From: an uncultured Clostridia bacterium
GTDB lineage: Bacteria > Bacillota > Clostridia > Peptostreptococcales > Anaerovoracaceae
DNA: 8,596 bases
Direction of reading: 5' to 3'
Assembly: GCA_934277655.1 (NCBI GenBank)
Contig: CAKQVC010000072.1
Span: forward strand, 1-8,596
Shown here: one piece after another, positions 1 through 7,038 of the stretch
Layout of the letters: every line of letters starts with the position of its first letter
Position numbering within the stretch: the stretch's first letter is position 1
Notes under the pieces: model-generated
Database searches by the model: none
The model's input: only the letters and a program-made list of their open reading frames with translations
What the model was told of the DNA's origin: nothing
Made by a program: the position numbers and the translations under genes

Positions 1-1400
1 GTCGAGAACGGCCACAGTGCAGAAGAAAACCAAGTATCCAGAACATCTTCGTCCTGTTTGAAATGGGTTCCTCCACATTTTGGACATTTTGCCGGTGTGT
101 CTTCTGCTACAACGGTCTGGCCACAATCTTCGCAGTAATAAGCTGGAATACGGTGCCCCCACCAGAGCTGACGGGAAATACACCAGTCCTTGATGCCTTC
201 CAGCCAGTGCAGATAAATCTTTTCAAAACGTTCCGGAATATGTCTAAGCTTACCATTTTTCGCTACTTCAATAGCTGGTTTTGCAAGATCTTCCATCTTG
301 ACAAACCACTGTTCAGACACCATATCCTCGATAACCGTATGGCAACGATAGCAGGTTCCCATCGGAATCACTTTTTCTTCCGTTTTGATCAGATATCCGG
401 CTGCTTCCAGATCAGCTACCCAGTTTTTACGGCATTCGTAACGATCCTGTCCTTCATATTTTCCTGCCAGTGCATTCATGGTCGCATCTTTATTAATGCA
501 GGATACAACCGGAAGCCCTGCGCGCAGTCCAACCTCAAAGTCGTTCGGGTCGTGTGCCGGAGTAATTTTTACTGCACCGGTACCTTTTTCCGGATCCGGA
601 TATTGGTCCGCAATGATCGGGATTTCCTTACCCACTAGCGGCAGTATAACTTTCTTTCCGACAACTGCTTTGTATCTTTCATCGTCAGGATGTACTGCAA
701 TAGCTTCATCGGAGAACATGGTCTCTGGTCTGGATGTTGCTACGATAATGCCGTCAAAATCCTCTGTCGGGCAGGCCGCCGGATACTTAAAATACCAGTA
801 CTTACCGTTTTTATCTTCATGTTCAACTTCTGCATCGGAAAGAGATGTTCCGCACTGCGGACACCAGTTAACCAGTCGATTTCCTCTGTAGATCAGCCCC
901 TTCTGATACAGTTTGATAAATGCAGCCTTGACTGCCTTATTGCAGCCTTCGTCCATGGTAAAACGTTCTCTGCTCCAGTCGCAGGACGCGCCCAGTTTTC
1001 TGCATTGACGTGTAATCCGTCCGCCATATTCTTCTTTCCATGCCCAGGCACGCTTTAAGAATTCTTCTCTTCCCAGGTCTTCTTTTTCCAGTCCTTCTTC
1101 CTCGCGGATCTTATTTACAACTTTTACCTCCGTTGCTATGCTGGCATGGTCAGAACCAGGAAGCCATAATGCGCTGTAGCCTTGCATTCTTTTCCATCTT
1201 GTCAGAACATCCTGAAGTGTCTGATCCAGGGCATGTCCCATATGCAGTTGTCCGGTAATGTTTGGCGGCGGCATTACGATCGTGAACGGTTTCTTGTCCG
1301 GATTCACTTCTGCACGAAATGTGCCGTTTGTTTCCCACATCTCATAGATACGGTCTTCAAAATCTTTTGGGTTATACGTTTTTGCCAGATTTTTTTCCAT
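1..1400 (-). CDS. valS: Valyl-tRNA synthetase (ValRS), N-terminal 466 residues; C-terminus outside window
   Basis: This class I aminoacyl-tRNA synthetase charges tRNA-Val with valine in the cytoplasm and edits mischarged threonine. The frame is open from ATG at 1400 to the window edge with no stop. Seen in the translation: the ATP-binding HIGH-type motif HMGH at residues 53-56 inside [15 protein letters not shown], then [11 protein letters not shown]; a zinc-type CPQCG at 180-184; and the CP1 editing domain from about residue 190, with ATSRPETM at 221-228 and [15 protein letters not shown]. Next come [16 protein letters not shown], a second Cys cluster (CEDCG...CPKCGG) and [15 protein letters not shown], the ValRS-specific stretch that leads back into the catalytic core. 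The KMSKS loop, anticodon-binding domain and C-terminal coiled coil should lie beyond the edge. A GAAAGGAAA Shine-Dalgarno (1407-1415) sits 8 nt before the ATG. A T-box leader upstream fits an aminoacyl-tRNA synthetase. IleRS and LeuRS are less likely given the editing and Cys motifs. Confidence 0.97.
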   Translation of the reverse strand, partial: MEKNLAKTYNPKDFEDRIYEMWETNGTFRAEVNPDKKPFTIVMPPPNITGQLHMGHALDQTLQDVLTRWKRMQGYSALWLPGSDHASIATEVKVVNKIREEEGLEKEDLGREEFLKRAWAWKEEYGGRITRQCRKLGASCDWSRERFTMDEGCNKAVKAAFIKLYQKGLIYRGNRLVNWCPQCGTSLSDAEVEHEDKNGKYWYFKYPAACPTEDFDGIIVATSRPETMFSDEAIAVHPDDERYKAVVGKKVILPLVGKEIPIIADQYPDPEKGTGAVKITPAHDPNDFEVGLRAGLPVVSCINKDATMNALAGKYEGQDRYECRKNWVADLEAAGYLIKTEEKVIPMGTCYRCHTVIEDMVSEQWFVKMEDLAKPAIEVAKNGKLRHIPERFEKIYLHWLEGIKDWCISRQLWWGHRIPAYYCEDCGQTVVAEDTPAKCPKCGGTHFKQDEDVLDTWFSSALWPFS

Positions 1401-1511
1401 TTGTTGTTTCCTTTCGTTTTCTTTATGGTTTCGGTTTTCTGTTTTTCACCGACGGCTCTCCGAGATTTCCCCATTACAACAGCCTCTTTTTACAGCAGCT
1501 TCCTTCCATGC

Positions 1512-1548
1512 AAAAGAAAATCCCTTGCAAGCCTTCGCTCACAAAGGA
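1512..1548 (-). terminator. T-box intrinsic terminator of the valS leader
   Basis: On the minus strand 1548-1521 forms a 12-bp stem with no mismatch (three G-U pairs) and a GAAG tetraloop, followed at once by UUUUCUUUU (1520-1512). Its 5' arm contains CCUUUGU, the same bases the antiterminator needs to pair with ACAAAGG. The two folds are therefore mutually exclusive, which is the standard T-box switch. Transcription should stop here when charged tRNA-Val is plentiful. Confidence 0.93.
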
Positions 1549-1578
1549 CGAAAAAATTTTCCGCGGTACCACCTTTGT
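1541..1578 (-). promoter_or_regulatory. T-box antiterminator
   Basis: ACAAAGG (1578-1572) can pair with CCUUUGU (1547-1541), leaving the UGGUACC bulge that contacts the tRNA acceptor end. GCGG and the A/U-rich loop sit above it. The 3' arm is shared with the terminator stem. The match to the conserved T-box sequence is essentially complete. Confidence 0.92.
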
Positions 1579-1762
1579 TCCTGTCGCTTCCAAACCCGAT
1601 ACGCTGCTCATTTTAAAACGCTCAAGGTTATTTGTCCGCAGACAGACACTCATTATGATTCAAACTCAGAAGCAACCTTCAAAAAACGCCTGCTTTCGGG
1701 ATTCTCAGCCTCGTTCCCGATTCTCTGTAAAGTGCTGACTTTTTCTACTCCTCTTCGTCATC

Positions 1763-1788
1763 GTTTCTATTGAATTTTCAATAGAAAC
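1763..1788. repeat. Perfect 12-bp inverted repeat at the valS transcription start
   Basis: GTTTCTATTGAA and TTCAATAGAAAC are exact reverse complements separated by two bases, forming a 26-nt dyad. It starts at the base next to the -10 box of the valS promoter and ends where T-box Stem I begins. The inferred start (A at 1782) falls inside it, so the transcript would carry only part of the dyad, about AUUGAA/UUCAAU. That favours a DNA-binding site over an RNA hairpin, but no regulator is identified. Confidence 0.75.
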
Positions 1789-1817
1789 ATTGTATAACTC
1801 GTTAGGCAAAATGTCAA
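1789..1817 (-). promoter_or_regulatory. Sigma-A type promoter of valS
   Basis: On the minus strand TTGACA (1817-1812) is followed after exactly 17 nt by TACAAT (1794-1789), giving a consensus -35 and one mismatch in the -10. The predicted start is about A1782, some 20 nt ahead of Stem I of the T-box. The placement and near-consensus boxes make this the obvious valS promoter. Confidence 0.85.
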
Positions 1818-1905
1818 CAATAAATTGCTATGATTTATGCGTTTTCATTGCTTTCTTTCCGTTTTTGCATGGCGGTTCGGCTAAATAATGTAAATGTATT
1901 TGAAC

Positions 1906-1936
1906 AAAACCGTCAAACGCAATGTTTGGCGGCTTT
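1906..1936 (-). terminator. Intrinsic terminator downstream of the YhgE/Pip pair
   Basis: The minus strand AAAGCCGCCAAAC (1936-1924) pairs with GTTTGACGGTTTT (1918-1906) across a 5-nt loop, with one G-U pair and one C-A mismatch. The 3' arm ends in UUUU and continues UUUUGUUC. It lies about 40 nt after the stop codon at 1978 and before the valS promoter, so it separates the two transcription units. The rest of 1818-1977 shows no gene or clear element. Confidence 0.72.
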
Positions 1937-1977
1937 GTCTTATTTGAACGTTTTTTACAAAGAGCGATGATTCCGGA

Positions 1978-4257
1978 TTAAATAACCTTTGTCTCTTCCA
2001 GTTTTTCATTGAATGCTTCGTTTAACCGGATAATCGGCTTTCTCAGTACCAATCCCAGAAGCAGAGAAGCAATCAGGTAAAGGCTGAGAATGCCCAGCTC
2101 CTGCCAGTAGGTATTGCCATAAAACCCTGCGATACACTCTCTCATTGCCATCATGCTATGAGTAAACGGGAGCAGTTCATATAATTTCTGGAAGAAGATC
2201 GGCGTCATTTCAATCGGGAATGTTCCTCCTGATCCGGCTACCTGAATAACCATAAGGACAACACAGATGGCTTTACCGATATCTCCAAAGGAAACGGTAA
2301 GGGTATACAGCAAGTTTACATATACGATACTGGTAAACCAGCCTGCAAGCATGAAATAAAACGGATGCTCGCACTGGATTTCAAGGAAGTATAAATCTCC
2401 CAGGCAGATCAGCCCGCTCTGCAACAGTCCGATGATCAGGAACAAAATATATCTTCCCAGATACAACTGCGTCGGTGTTACATTTACCAGTGCTTCTTGA
2501 CGTTTTCGATCCACATTGACCCGCATCATCGCAACAAGAACGACACCTCCGACCCAGATGGCAAGAGTCGAATAGAATGGTGCCATTGCCGATCCATAGT
2601 TTTCAACCGGATAAAATTTATTGGTATCCAGTTTGACCGGAGCAGCTACAAATTCACTGATTTCCTGTGGATCTGTATCCAAAATATCTTGTAACTCATC
2701 CAATTGATTGTTTTTTGCCGCATCCAGCAGTTTTGCTGCTAGAGTATCCAGCTTTTTACCGCTACGATGCATGGTTTTGGCAGTATCGCTCAAGGTCTTT
2801 TGCAGCGAACCCAAATTATCAGTAAGGCTGACCGTTACATCGTTGATGTCGGCAACAGAAGCATCCATCTGATCTAACAGGCTGACAATGGTCTGACTGG
2901 TTTCACCTAAAGTATCGATCATCGTCAGGATCTCCGTTTCGACATTCACTTCATAATCTTTCTGCAAGCTTTCAATCTGTCTGTAATTTTTTTCAATTCT
3001 GTTCTTCAGGTTATCATGTTTCTGATTGATTTCCGTCTGCGTACTGCCGATACTGTCCACCAGATTTAAAATATCATTTCGAATCTCATACTGATTATCA
3101 ATATTCGTCTGCACTGTACGGATAACCTGATTAAGACTGTCCTTTACTCCTGAAACAGTATCCGGAAGGGAAGCCCTCAATGTTTCCAGGCTCTTCTTAA
3201 AGGATTCCATCGCTTGTGCATTCTCCTGCACTTTACCTGCCAGCTTGGTCAACTGCTGTTTTCCTTTGTCTGTGTCTGCCGAAAGCTGTTCCATTGCATA
3301 ATCCACTTCTGAAGAAAGCGTAAAATAGCTTGCTTTCGTTTCGTCAAGTGCCTGATTAACAGCTTCCGTTGTGCCCGTCACAGCCTCCGAAAGACTTCCG
3401 ATGCTCTCAGAAGCTTCTTCGATCATCGACTGGCTTTTGCCTGCCTGTTCCTCTGCCGCATCCAACATTCCATTGGAGCTTTCCGTGACTTTTTTCAAAG
3501 AGGATACGATAGAAGCAAAGGTTTCGATCAAATCCGCAGAATCATCCAGTTCATCAGAAAGTTCATTCAAATGTCCGGAAAATGCCGTGATCGTCTTTTC
3601 AGCCTCCTCGCCGTCAATCATCTGCGATACTCCATCCACAACCTCCAGTCCGATTTCCGTTACTGTCTGTGCGAAAACCTGATCTATCTGTTTCTGAACC
3701 GCACTGGCTCCCTTATCTGTAATCTTTGGTGCGATGGCATTCTCCTTTTCGTTCAGATAGTAAAGAATATCCGAACGCTGAACCTTTTCTTCCGAAAACA
3801 AACTCATAATATCCCGGCTGAACGACTTTGGCAGCACGATTGCTGCATAATAAGAACCATCTTTCACACCACGGATGGCTTCTTTTTCGCCGGTAAATAC
3901 CCAGTTCAGCTGATTGTTGGCATGCAGGCTCATCTCTACCTGATCTCCCACATTTAACGTAATCGGAAACAGATCCCCGGTATAACCTTCATCCATATTG
4001 GCAACCGCTACCTTCAGATTCCCCGTATTCCCATACGGATCCCAGCTTGCCGCAATATTGAACCATGCATAAAAGGACGGAACTATCGTCAATCCCAGAA
4101 CCACGATCCATGCAATGGTATTATGTCGGATCATTTTCAGGTCGCCGGTAAAGATCCTGCCAATATTTAAAAATCCCTTCCTCAGATTTTCCAGATGTTT
4201 TTTCCATGCTGTGACCAGATGCTTCATCATATTTTTTAGTCTTCCCTTTTTTTTCAT
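1978..4257 (-). CDS. YhgE/Pip family membrane protein, second of a tandem pair (759 aa)
   Basis: This belongs to the YhgE/Pip (phage infection protein) family, which includes phage receptors such as B. subtilis YueB and lactococcal Pip and is related to ABC-2 type permeases and the type VII secretion protein EsaA. The true substrate or role here is unknown. One membrane helix lies near residues 46-68 (ending VPSFYAWFNIAASWDPYGNT). An extracellular segment follows with VANMDEG and YYLNEKENAIAPKITD (166-181). A long, polar, coiled-coil-like stretch runs from about 205 to 530. The ABC-2-like C-terminal domain starts near 536 (PVENYGSAMAPFY), with five helices at about 561-579, 602-624, 634-656, 660-678 and 721-738, and GTFPIEMTP at 678-686. 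The ATG overlaps the previous gene's TGA (ATGA), and AAAGGAG (4274-4268) lies 10 nt upstream, so translation is coupled. Relative to its partner it has about 28 extra basic residues at the N-terminus. Confidence 0.93.
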   Translation of the reverse strand: MKKKGRLKNMMKHLVTAWKKHLENLRKGFLNIGRIFTGDLKMIRHNTIAWIVVLGLTIVPSFYAWFNIAASWDPYGNTGNLKVAVANMDEGYTGDLFPITLNVGDQVEMSLHANNQLNWVFTGEKEAIRGVKDGSYYAAIVLPKSFSRDIMSLFSEEKVQRSDILYYLNEKENAIAPKITDKGASAVQKQIDQVFAQTVTEIGLEVVDGVSQMIDGEEAEKTITAFSGHLNELSDELDDSADLIETFASIVSSLKKVTESSNGMLDAAEEQAGKSQSMIEEASESIGSLSEAVTGTTEAVNQALDETKASYFTLSSEVDYAMEQLSADTDKGKQQLTKLAGKVQENAQAMESFKKSLETLRASLPDTVSGVKDSLNQVIRTVQTNIDNQYEIRNDILNLVDSIGSTQTEINQKHDNLKNRIEKNYRQIESLQKDYEVNVETEILTMIDTLGETSQTIVSLLDQMDASVADINDVTVSLTDNLGSLQKTLSDTAKTMHRSGKKLDTLAAKLLDAAKNNQLDELQDILDTDPQEISEFVAAPVKLDTNKFYPVENYGSAMAPFYSTLAIWVGGVVLVAMMRVNVDRKRQEALVNVTPTQLYLGRYILFLIIGLLQSGLICLGDLYFLEIQCEHPFYFMLAGWFTSIVYVNLLYTLTVSFGDIGKAICVVLMVIQVAGSGGTFPIEMTPIFFQKLYELLPFTHSMMAMRECIAGFYGNTYWQELGILSLYLIASLLLGLVLRKPIIRLNEAFNEKLEETKVI

Positions 4258-6791
4258 GACTTGGCATCTCCTTTCAGGTCATTTAAGAATTCCTCTTTCG
4301 TCTGATCCGAATATTGTAGCTTTCTCTGCAGATTTTCATGAATAAATTCCAGAATGATCAGGAACAGGATAACTGCGATAATGGCTATGATCCATAATAC
4401 TAAAAATACCATTTTAGAGCTGACGCTGAACATCAGCACTAAAAATACTGTAGGCAGCAATAAGATCAGCAGGAATCCCAGCTTCGTCCATTTTTGATAG
4501 TTGGCCTCGAATTTTTCAGCTTTTTCTATCATCTTGCTTCGGAATTCTCCCTGATCGGCCAGAATATTGATTGCGGTCGAAAGCTGTACTCTTTCTCTTG
4601 TCTGCCCGGATTCTTCGCAGATCATCAGGCCTGTTTCCTCCAGCTTTTTATCAAACATCCGGTTCAGGTTCAGCATTAAAAGACGAACGCCGATACCGAT
4701 CAGGAATGCGATCGGAAGGTAAACGGCAAGAATCCCCATATATTTAAAATAATTGTGACCGTACATTCCTGCGATCGCTTCTCTCATCGCATTGATACCA
4801 TAGGTAAACGGCAACAGCGGATGAAGCTTCTGGAAGAAGTCCGGCGTCATCTCAATCGGATAAGTTCCCGCTGAACCCGGTATCTGCAAAATAACCAGAA
4901 TAACGGCAATTGCCTTTCCGATATGCTTAAATGTAATGGAAAATGCATAGATCAGGTTTACATATACAAACGATGTAAACAAGCCTGCACCAATAAACGC
5001 CAAAGGATACTCACACTGCGTTTTCAGCAGGAACAGATTCCCCAGACAGATGATCAATGCCTGCACCAGACCAACCGTTATGAACAGCAGCCATCTTCCA
5101 AAATATGCCTGCGTCGGTGTGAATTTTTTCAATTTTTCGTCTCGATCTACTTCCATTTTAAAAATAGCGATCAAAACGATCCCGCTGACCCAGATTGCCA
5201 GATTGGTATAGAATGGAGTCATTGCCGACCCATAATTTTTAACAGGAAAAAGGCTTACCGTTGTCAGCTGGACAGGAGATGAGATAAAGTCCGCTACAAC
5301 CTGCGAGTTCAGTCCTCTGTCCTTAACAAACTTTCTGTATTCGCTGTACGCATCTGCACTTTTCAATGCACTGATTTCATCGGCCACCCCAGAAAGCTTC
5401 GTTGCTACTTTTGTAATGGCTCCCGATGTTGTTTTCAATGCACCTCGTGTTTCACTCACACAATTATCCAGTCCAGCAAGAACACTTTGCAACTGGCGGA
5501 TCGTCGGTTCCATTCCAGTCAGGATTCCGGAAAGCGTTCCCCCCTGCACAGCCAGCGTATCCAAGGTGGCGTTTACGACTGGAAAAACCTTGGAAGTCAA
5601 TGTATTTTTTGCAAGATTCAGACCATCCTGCTCATCCCTGATAGCTCCTGCAATACCTGTCTGCAGATTTCCCAGAACCTGTGCGCCATGATCCAGCGTA
5701 TCCAGTGTTTCTTCCATGCCATTCAGAAGTTCATTGTAATCATTGTTTTGCTTTTCCAGCAATGTAATGGTGGACTGCAGAGCATCTGTAGGGTATTCTT
5801 CCTGTAGCTTTTTCAGCTGATTGGTAATATCTTCGTTGCTTGCCACTACACTCTTCTGCTCAGCGATCAACTTTCTCAGTTCTACTTCCGCCTCCGAAAG
5901 CTTTACCTGAATGGCTGCCAGATCTTCTCCTGCCTGCATCTGCAGTTCTGCCAGATAATCATTGCCGCGCATGATGGCCGCATTTGCTTCGAAAGAAAAC
6001 GTATTGACCGCTTCTCTGACCGCTGCCAGTGCGTCAAGGCTGTCATCAATTGCTGCTGCACCTTCTGATGCCGTTTTCTGAAGCCTGTCAAGTGTCGTAT
6101 CAGCTCCGGTAATCATCGTATGCCCGGATGCTGCAAGGTCATCCAGATCATCTAGAATATCCTGCTGTTTCTTCAGTGCCGCCGCTGCATTTCGGATTGC
6201 ATTTGCAGATTTTCGATTAATTTTACCAGCAGAAGCTGATGCTTCTTGCACGGATTCATCCAACATTTTGGATACTGCCTCTGATGCAACAGAGACAAAT
6301 GTTTCGTTCACCTGCTGCTGTATCGTCGTTGCACCGGTATCCGTAACCTTTGGTGCGATGGCATTCTTCTTTTCATTCAGGTAATATTTGATTTCCGGCG
6401 ACTGAATATCTCCGGATAATATACTTACCAGACTTTCTGAAAAAGTCTCCGGTATGACGATAGCCGCATAATAGTTTCCAGCCTTTACGCCTGCTACTGC
6501 CTCTTTTTCGTCTACAAAGATCCAGCCTAGAGAATCATTTTCTTTCAGATTTTTGATGATCTCATCTCCGGCATTCAGTTTTCCGGTTGCTTCATTGTCT
6601 GTGCCCTCGTCACAGTTTGCAACAGCTATTTTAATTCCCTGCGTATTACTGTAAGGATCCATATTTGCTGCAATATTAAACCACGCATATAAGGATGGTA
6701 TCAGACAGACCCCTATAACGACGATGACAGCTACCCAGTTGCTCATCAGCCGTTTGACATCCCGTTTGAAAATTTGAAAAACAGTTTTCAT
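4254..6791 (-). CDS. YhgE/Pip family membrane protein with extra C-terminal two-helix module, first of a tandem pair (845 aa)
   Basis: This is a paralogue of the gene that follows it. One N-terminal helix (about 17-39, ending IPSLYAWFNIAANMDPYSNT) is followed by VANCDEGT (57-64) and YYLNEKKNAIAPKVTD (136-151). A long coiled-coil-like segment runs from about 170 to 500. The C-terminal ABC-2-like domain starts at 502 with SSPVQL and PVKNYGSAMTPFYT, and has helices near 526-544, 566-589, 598-620, 625-644 and 686-704. The two proteins align to KLEET; this one then continues for about 123 residues. That tail has a charged stretch, two more helices (about 771-790 and 794-815) and a charged end. Such proteins are expected in the cytoplasmic membrane with a large external loop. 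The start is ATG with GAGGG (6802-6798) 6 nt upstream. The tandem, overlapping arrangement suggests a heteromeric complex; the cargo is unknown. Confidence 0.93.
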   Translation of the reverse strand: MKTVFQIFKRDVKRLMSNWVAVIVVIGVCLIPSLYAWFNIAANMDPYSNTQGIKIAVANCDEGTDNEATGKLNAGDEIIKNLKENDSLGWIFVDEKEAVAGVKAGNYYAAIVIPETFSESLVSILSGDIQSPEIKYYLNEKKNAIAPKVTDTGATTIQQQVNETFVSVASEAVSKMLDESVQEASASAGKINRKSANAIRNAAAALKKQQDILDDLDDLAASGHTMITGADTTLDRLQKTASEGAAAIDDSLDALAAVREAVNTFSFEANAAIMRGNDYLAELQMQAGEDLAAIQVKLSEAEVELRKLIAEQKSVVASNEDITNQLKKLQEEYPTDALQSTITLLEKQNNDYNELLNGMEETLDTLDHGAQVLGNLQTGIAGAIRDEQDGLNLAKNTLTSKVFPVVNATLDTLAVQGGTLSGILTGMEPTIRQLQSVLAGLDNCVSETRGALKTTSGAITKVATKLSGVADEISALKSADAYSEYRKFVKDRGLNSQVVADFISSPVQLTTVSLFPVKNYGSAMTPFYTNLAIWVSGIVLIAIFKMEVDRDEKLKKFTPTQAYFGRWLLFITVGLVQALIICLGNLFLLKTQCEYPLAFIGAGLFTSFVYVNLIYAFSITFKHIGKAIAVILVILQIPGSAGTYPIEMTPDFFQKLHPLLPFTYGINAMREAIAGMYGHNYFKYMGILAVYLPIAFLIGIGVRLLMLNLNRMFDKKLEETGLMICEESGQTRERVQLSTAINILADQGEFRSKMIEKAEKFEANYQKWTKLGFLLILLLPTVFLVLMFSVSSKMVFLVLWIIAIIAVILFLIILEFIHENLQRKLQYSDQTKEEFLNDLKGDAKS

Positions 6792-6823
6792 AAGTTTCCC
6801 TCTTCCGATATTCTATTTCATAA

Positions 6824-6863
6824 ATCAAAAAGCTTTCTATCTGTACTTTCTATACTTTTTGAT
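6824..6863. repeat. Inverted repeat enclosing a direct repeat in the YhgE/Pip leader
   Basis: ATCAAAAAG (6824-6832) and CTTTTTGAT (6855-6863) are exact inverted 9-mers separated by 22 nt. Between them CTTTCTAT occurs twice (6833-6840 and 6846-6853) with a 13-bp period. The element lies between the possible -10 box and the start codon of the 845-aa gene. It could be an operator or a leader hairpin, but A/T-rich sequence makes chance a real possibility. Confidence 0.45.
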
Positions 6864-6890
6864 CATTACTCAAAATAATAAAATTCCCTT

Positions 6891-6923
6891 ATTATATACT
6901 ACTTTCAAATCAAAAAAAGTCAA
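6891..6923 (-). promoter_or_regulatory. Possible promoter of the YhgE/Pip operon
   Basis: A perfect TATAAT lies at 6896-6891 on the minus strand, about 100 nt before the start codon. The best -35-like hexamer, TTGACT (6923-6918), is 21 nt away, longer than the usual 16-18, and it overlaps the end of the folD terminator. At the normal distance there is only CTTTTT. The -10 is convincing but the -35 is not, so this may be weak or activator-dependent. Confidence 0.4.
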
Positions 6924-6955
6924 TAGGCAGATGTAATCATCTGCCTAGTTTTTTT
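6912..6955. terminator. Two-sided intrinsic terminator downstream of folD
   Basis: TAGGCAGATG (6924-6933) and CATCTGCCTA (6938-6947) form a perfect 10-bp stem with a TAAT loop. On the minus strand, after folD, the stem is followed by UUGAC and then seven U's (6918-6912). On the plus strand it is followed by one G and then seven U's (6949-6955), so it should work in both directions and better on the plus strand. It closes the aldolase-folD unit. The 91 nt between the folD stop and the stem hold no other clear element. Confidence 0.82.
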
Positions 6956-7038
6956 ATACATTTAATTTTCTTTTTTTTCGTTTCGAAATCAGAAACCAAA
7001 ACCGATTTTCTTCCGAGCTGCTTCCGTTTTTCAAAACG

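Larger units (their letters stand above)
1512..1763 (-). ncRNA. T-box riboswitch leader of valS
   Basis: This is a cis-acting leader RNA that binds uncharged tRNA and lets transcription continue into valS. Reading the minus strand 5' to 3', Stem I begins near 1762 with GAUGACGAAGAGGAGUAG, which contains the loop-E AGUA (1749-1746). An AG box, CAGAGAAUCGGGA, and a distal helix closed by UCGGGA/UCCCGA follow. The 3' side of the specifier loop holds GAA (1680-1678). Helix UUUUUU(1686-1681)/GAAAAA(1745-1740) and helix CUUC/GAAG flank the loop on either side. A CUGUC/GACAG pairing may close Stem III. The conserved AAGGUGGUACCGCGG lies at 1575-1561, and the terminator closes the element. The bulge reads UGGU, which pairs with ACCA; that suits the A73 discriminator of tRNA-Val and not tRNA-Gly (U73). 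The specifier is most likely GUU at 1676-1674, but its register is unusual. Folding was done by hand. Confidence 0.95.

Noticed and set aside
63..638. A 191-codon plus-strand open frame opposite valS
   Set aside because: The minus strand encodes conserved ValRS motifs continuously through this stretch; the plus-strand product has no recognisable features.
1401..1511. A small leader peptide gene between the T-box terminator and valS
   Set aside because: No start codon with a good Shine-Dalgarno and a sensible reading frame is seen; the stretch looks like an untranslated leader.
1645..1670. A second GAA followed by UCA (minus strand, GAAUCAU) as a serine specifier
   Set aside because: It lies outside the internal loop flanked by the U6/GAAAAA and CUUC/GAAG helices, and UCAU is better used to close the base of Stem I.
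1675..1677. GGU as a glycine specifier, suggesting a glyQS-type T-box ahead of the wrong gene
   Set aside because: The acceptor-contact bulge is UGGU, which fits the A73 of tRNA-Val and not the U73 of tRNA-Gly; valS directly follows, and GUU is available one base away.
3715..6360. The repeated 20-nt identity between the two YhgE/Pip genes as a mobile or recombination repeat
   Set aside because: It falls exactly over the conserved NAIAPK coding motif in both genes, so paralogy and protein constraint explain it.
6918..6923. TTGACT as a confident -35 box for the YhgE/Pip promoter
   Set aside because: The 21-nt spacing to TATAAT is too long for a normal sigma-A promoter; it is kept only as a low-confidence part of the promoter entry.
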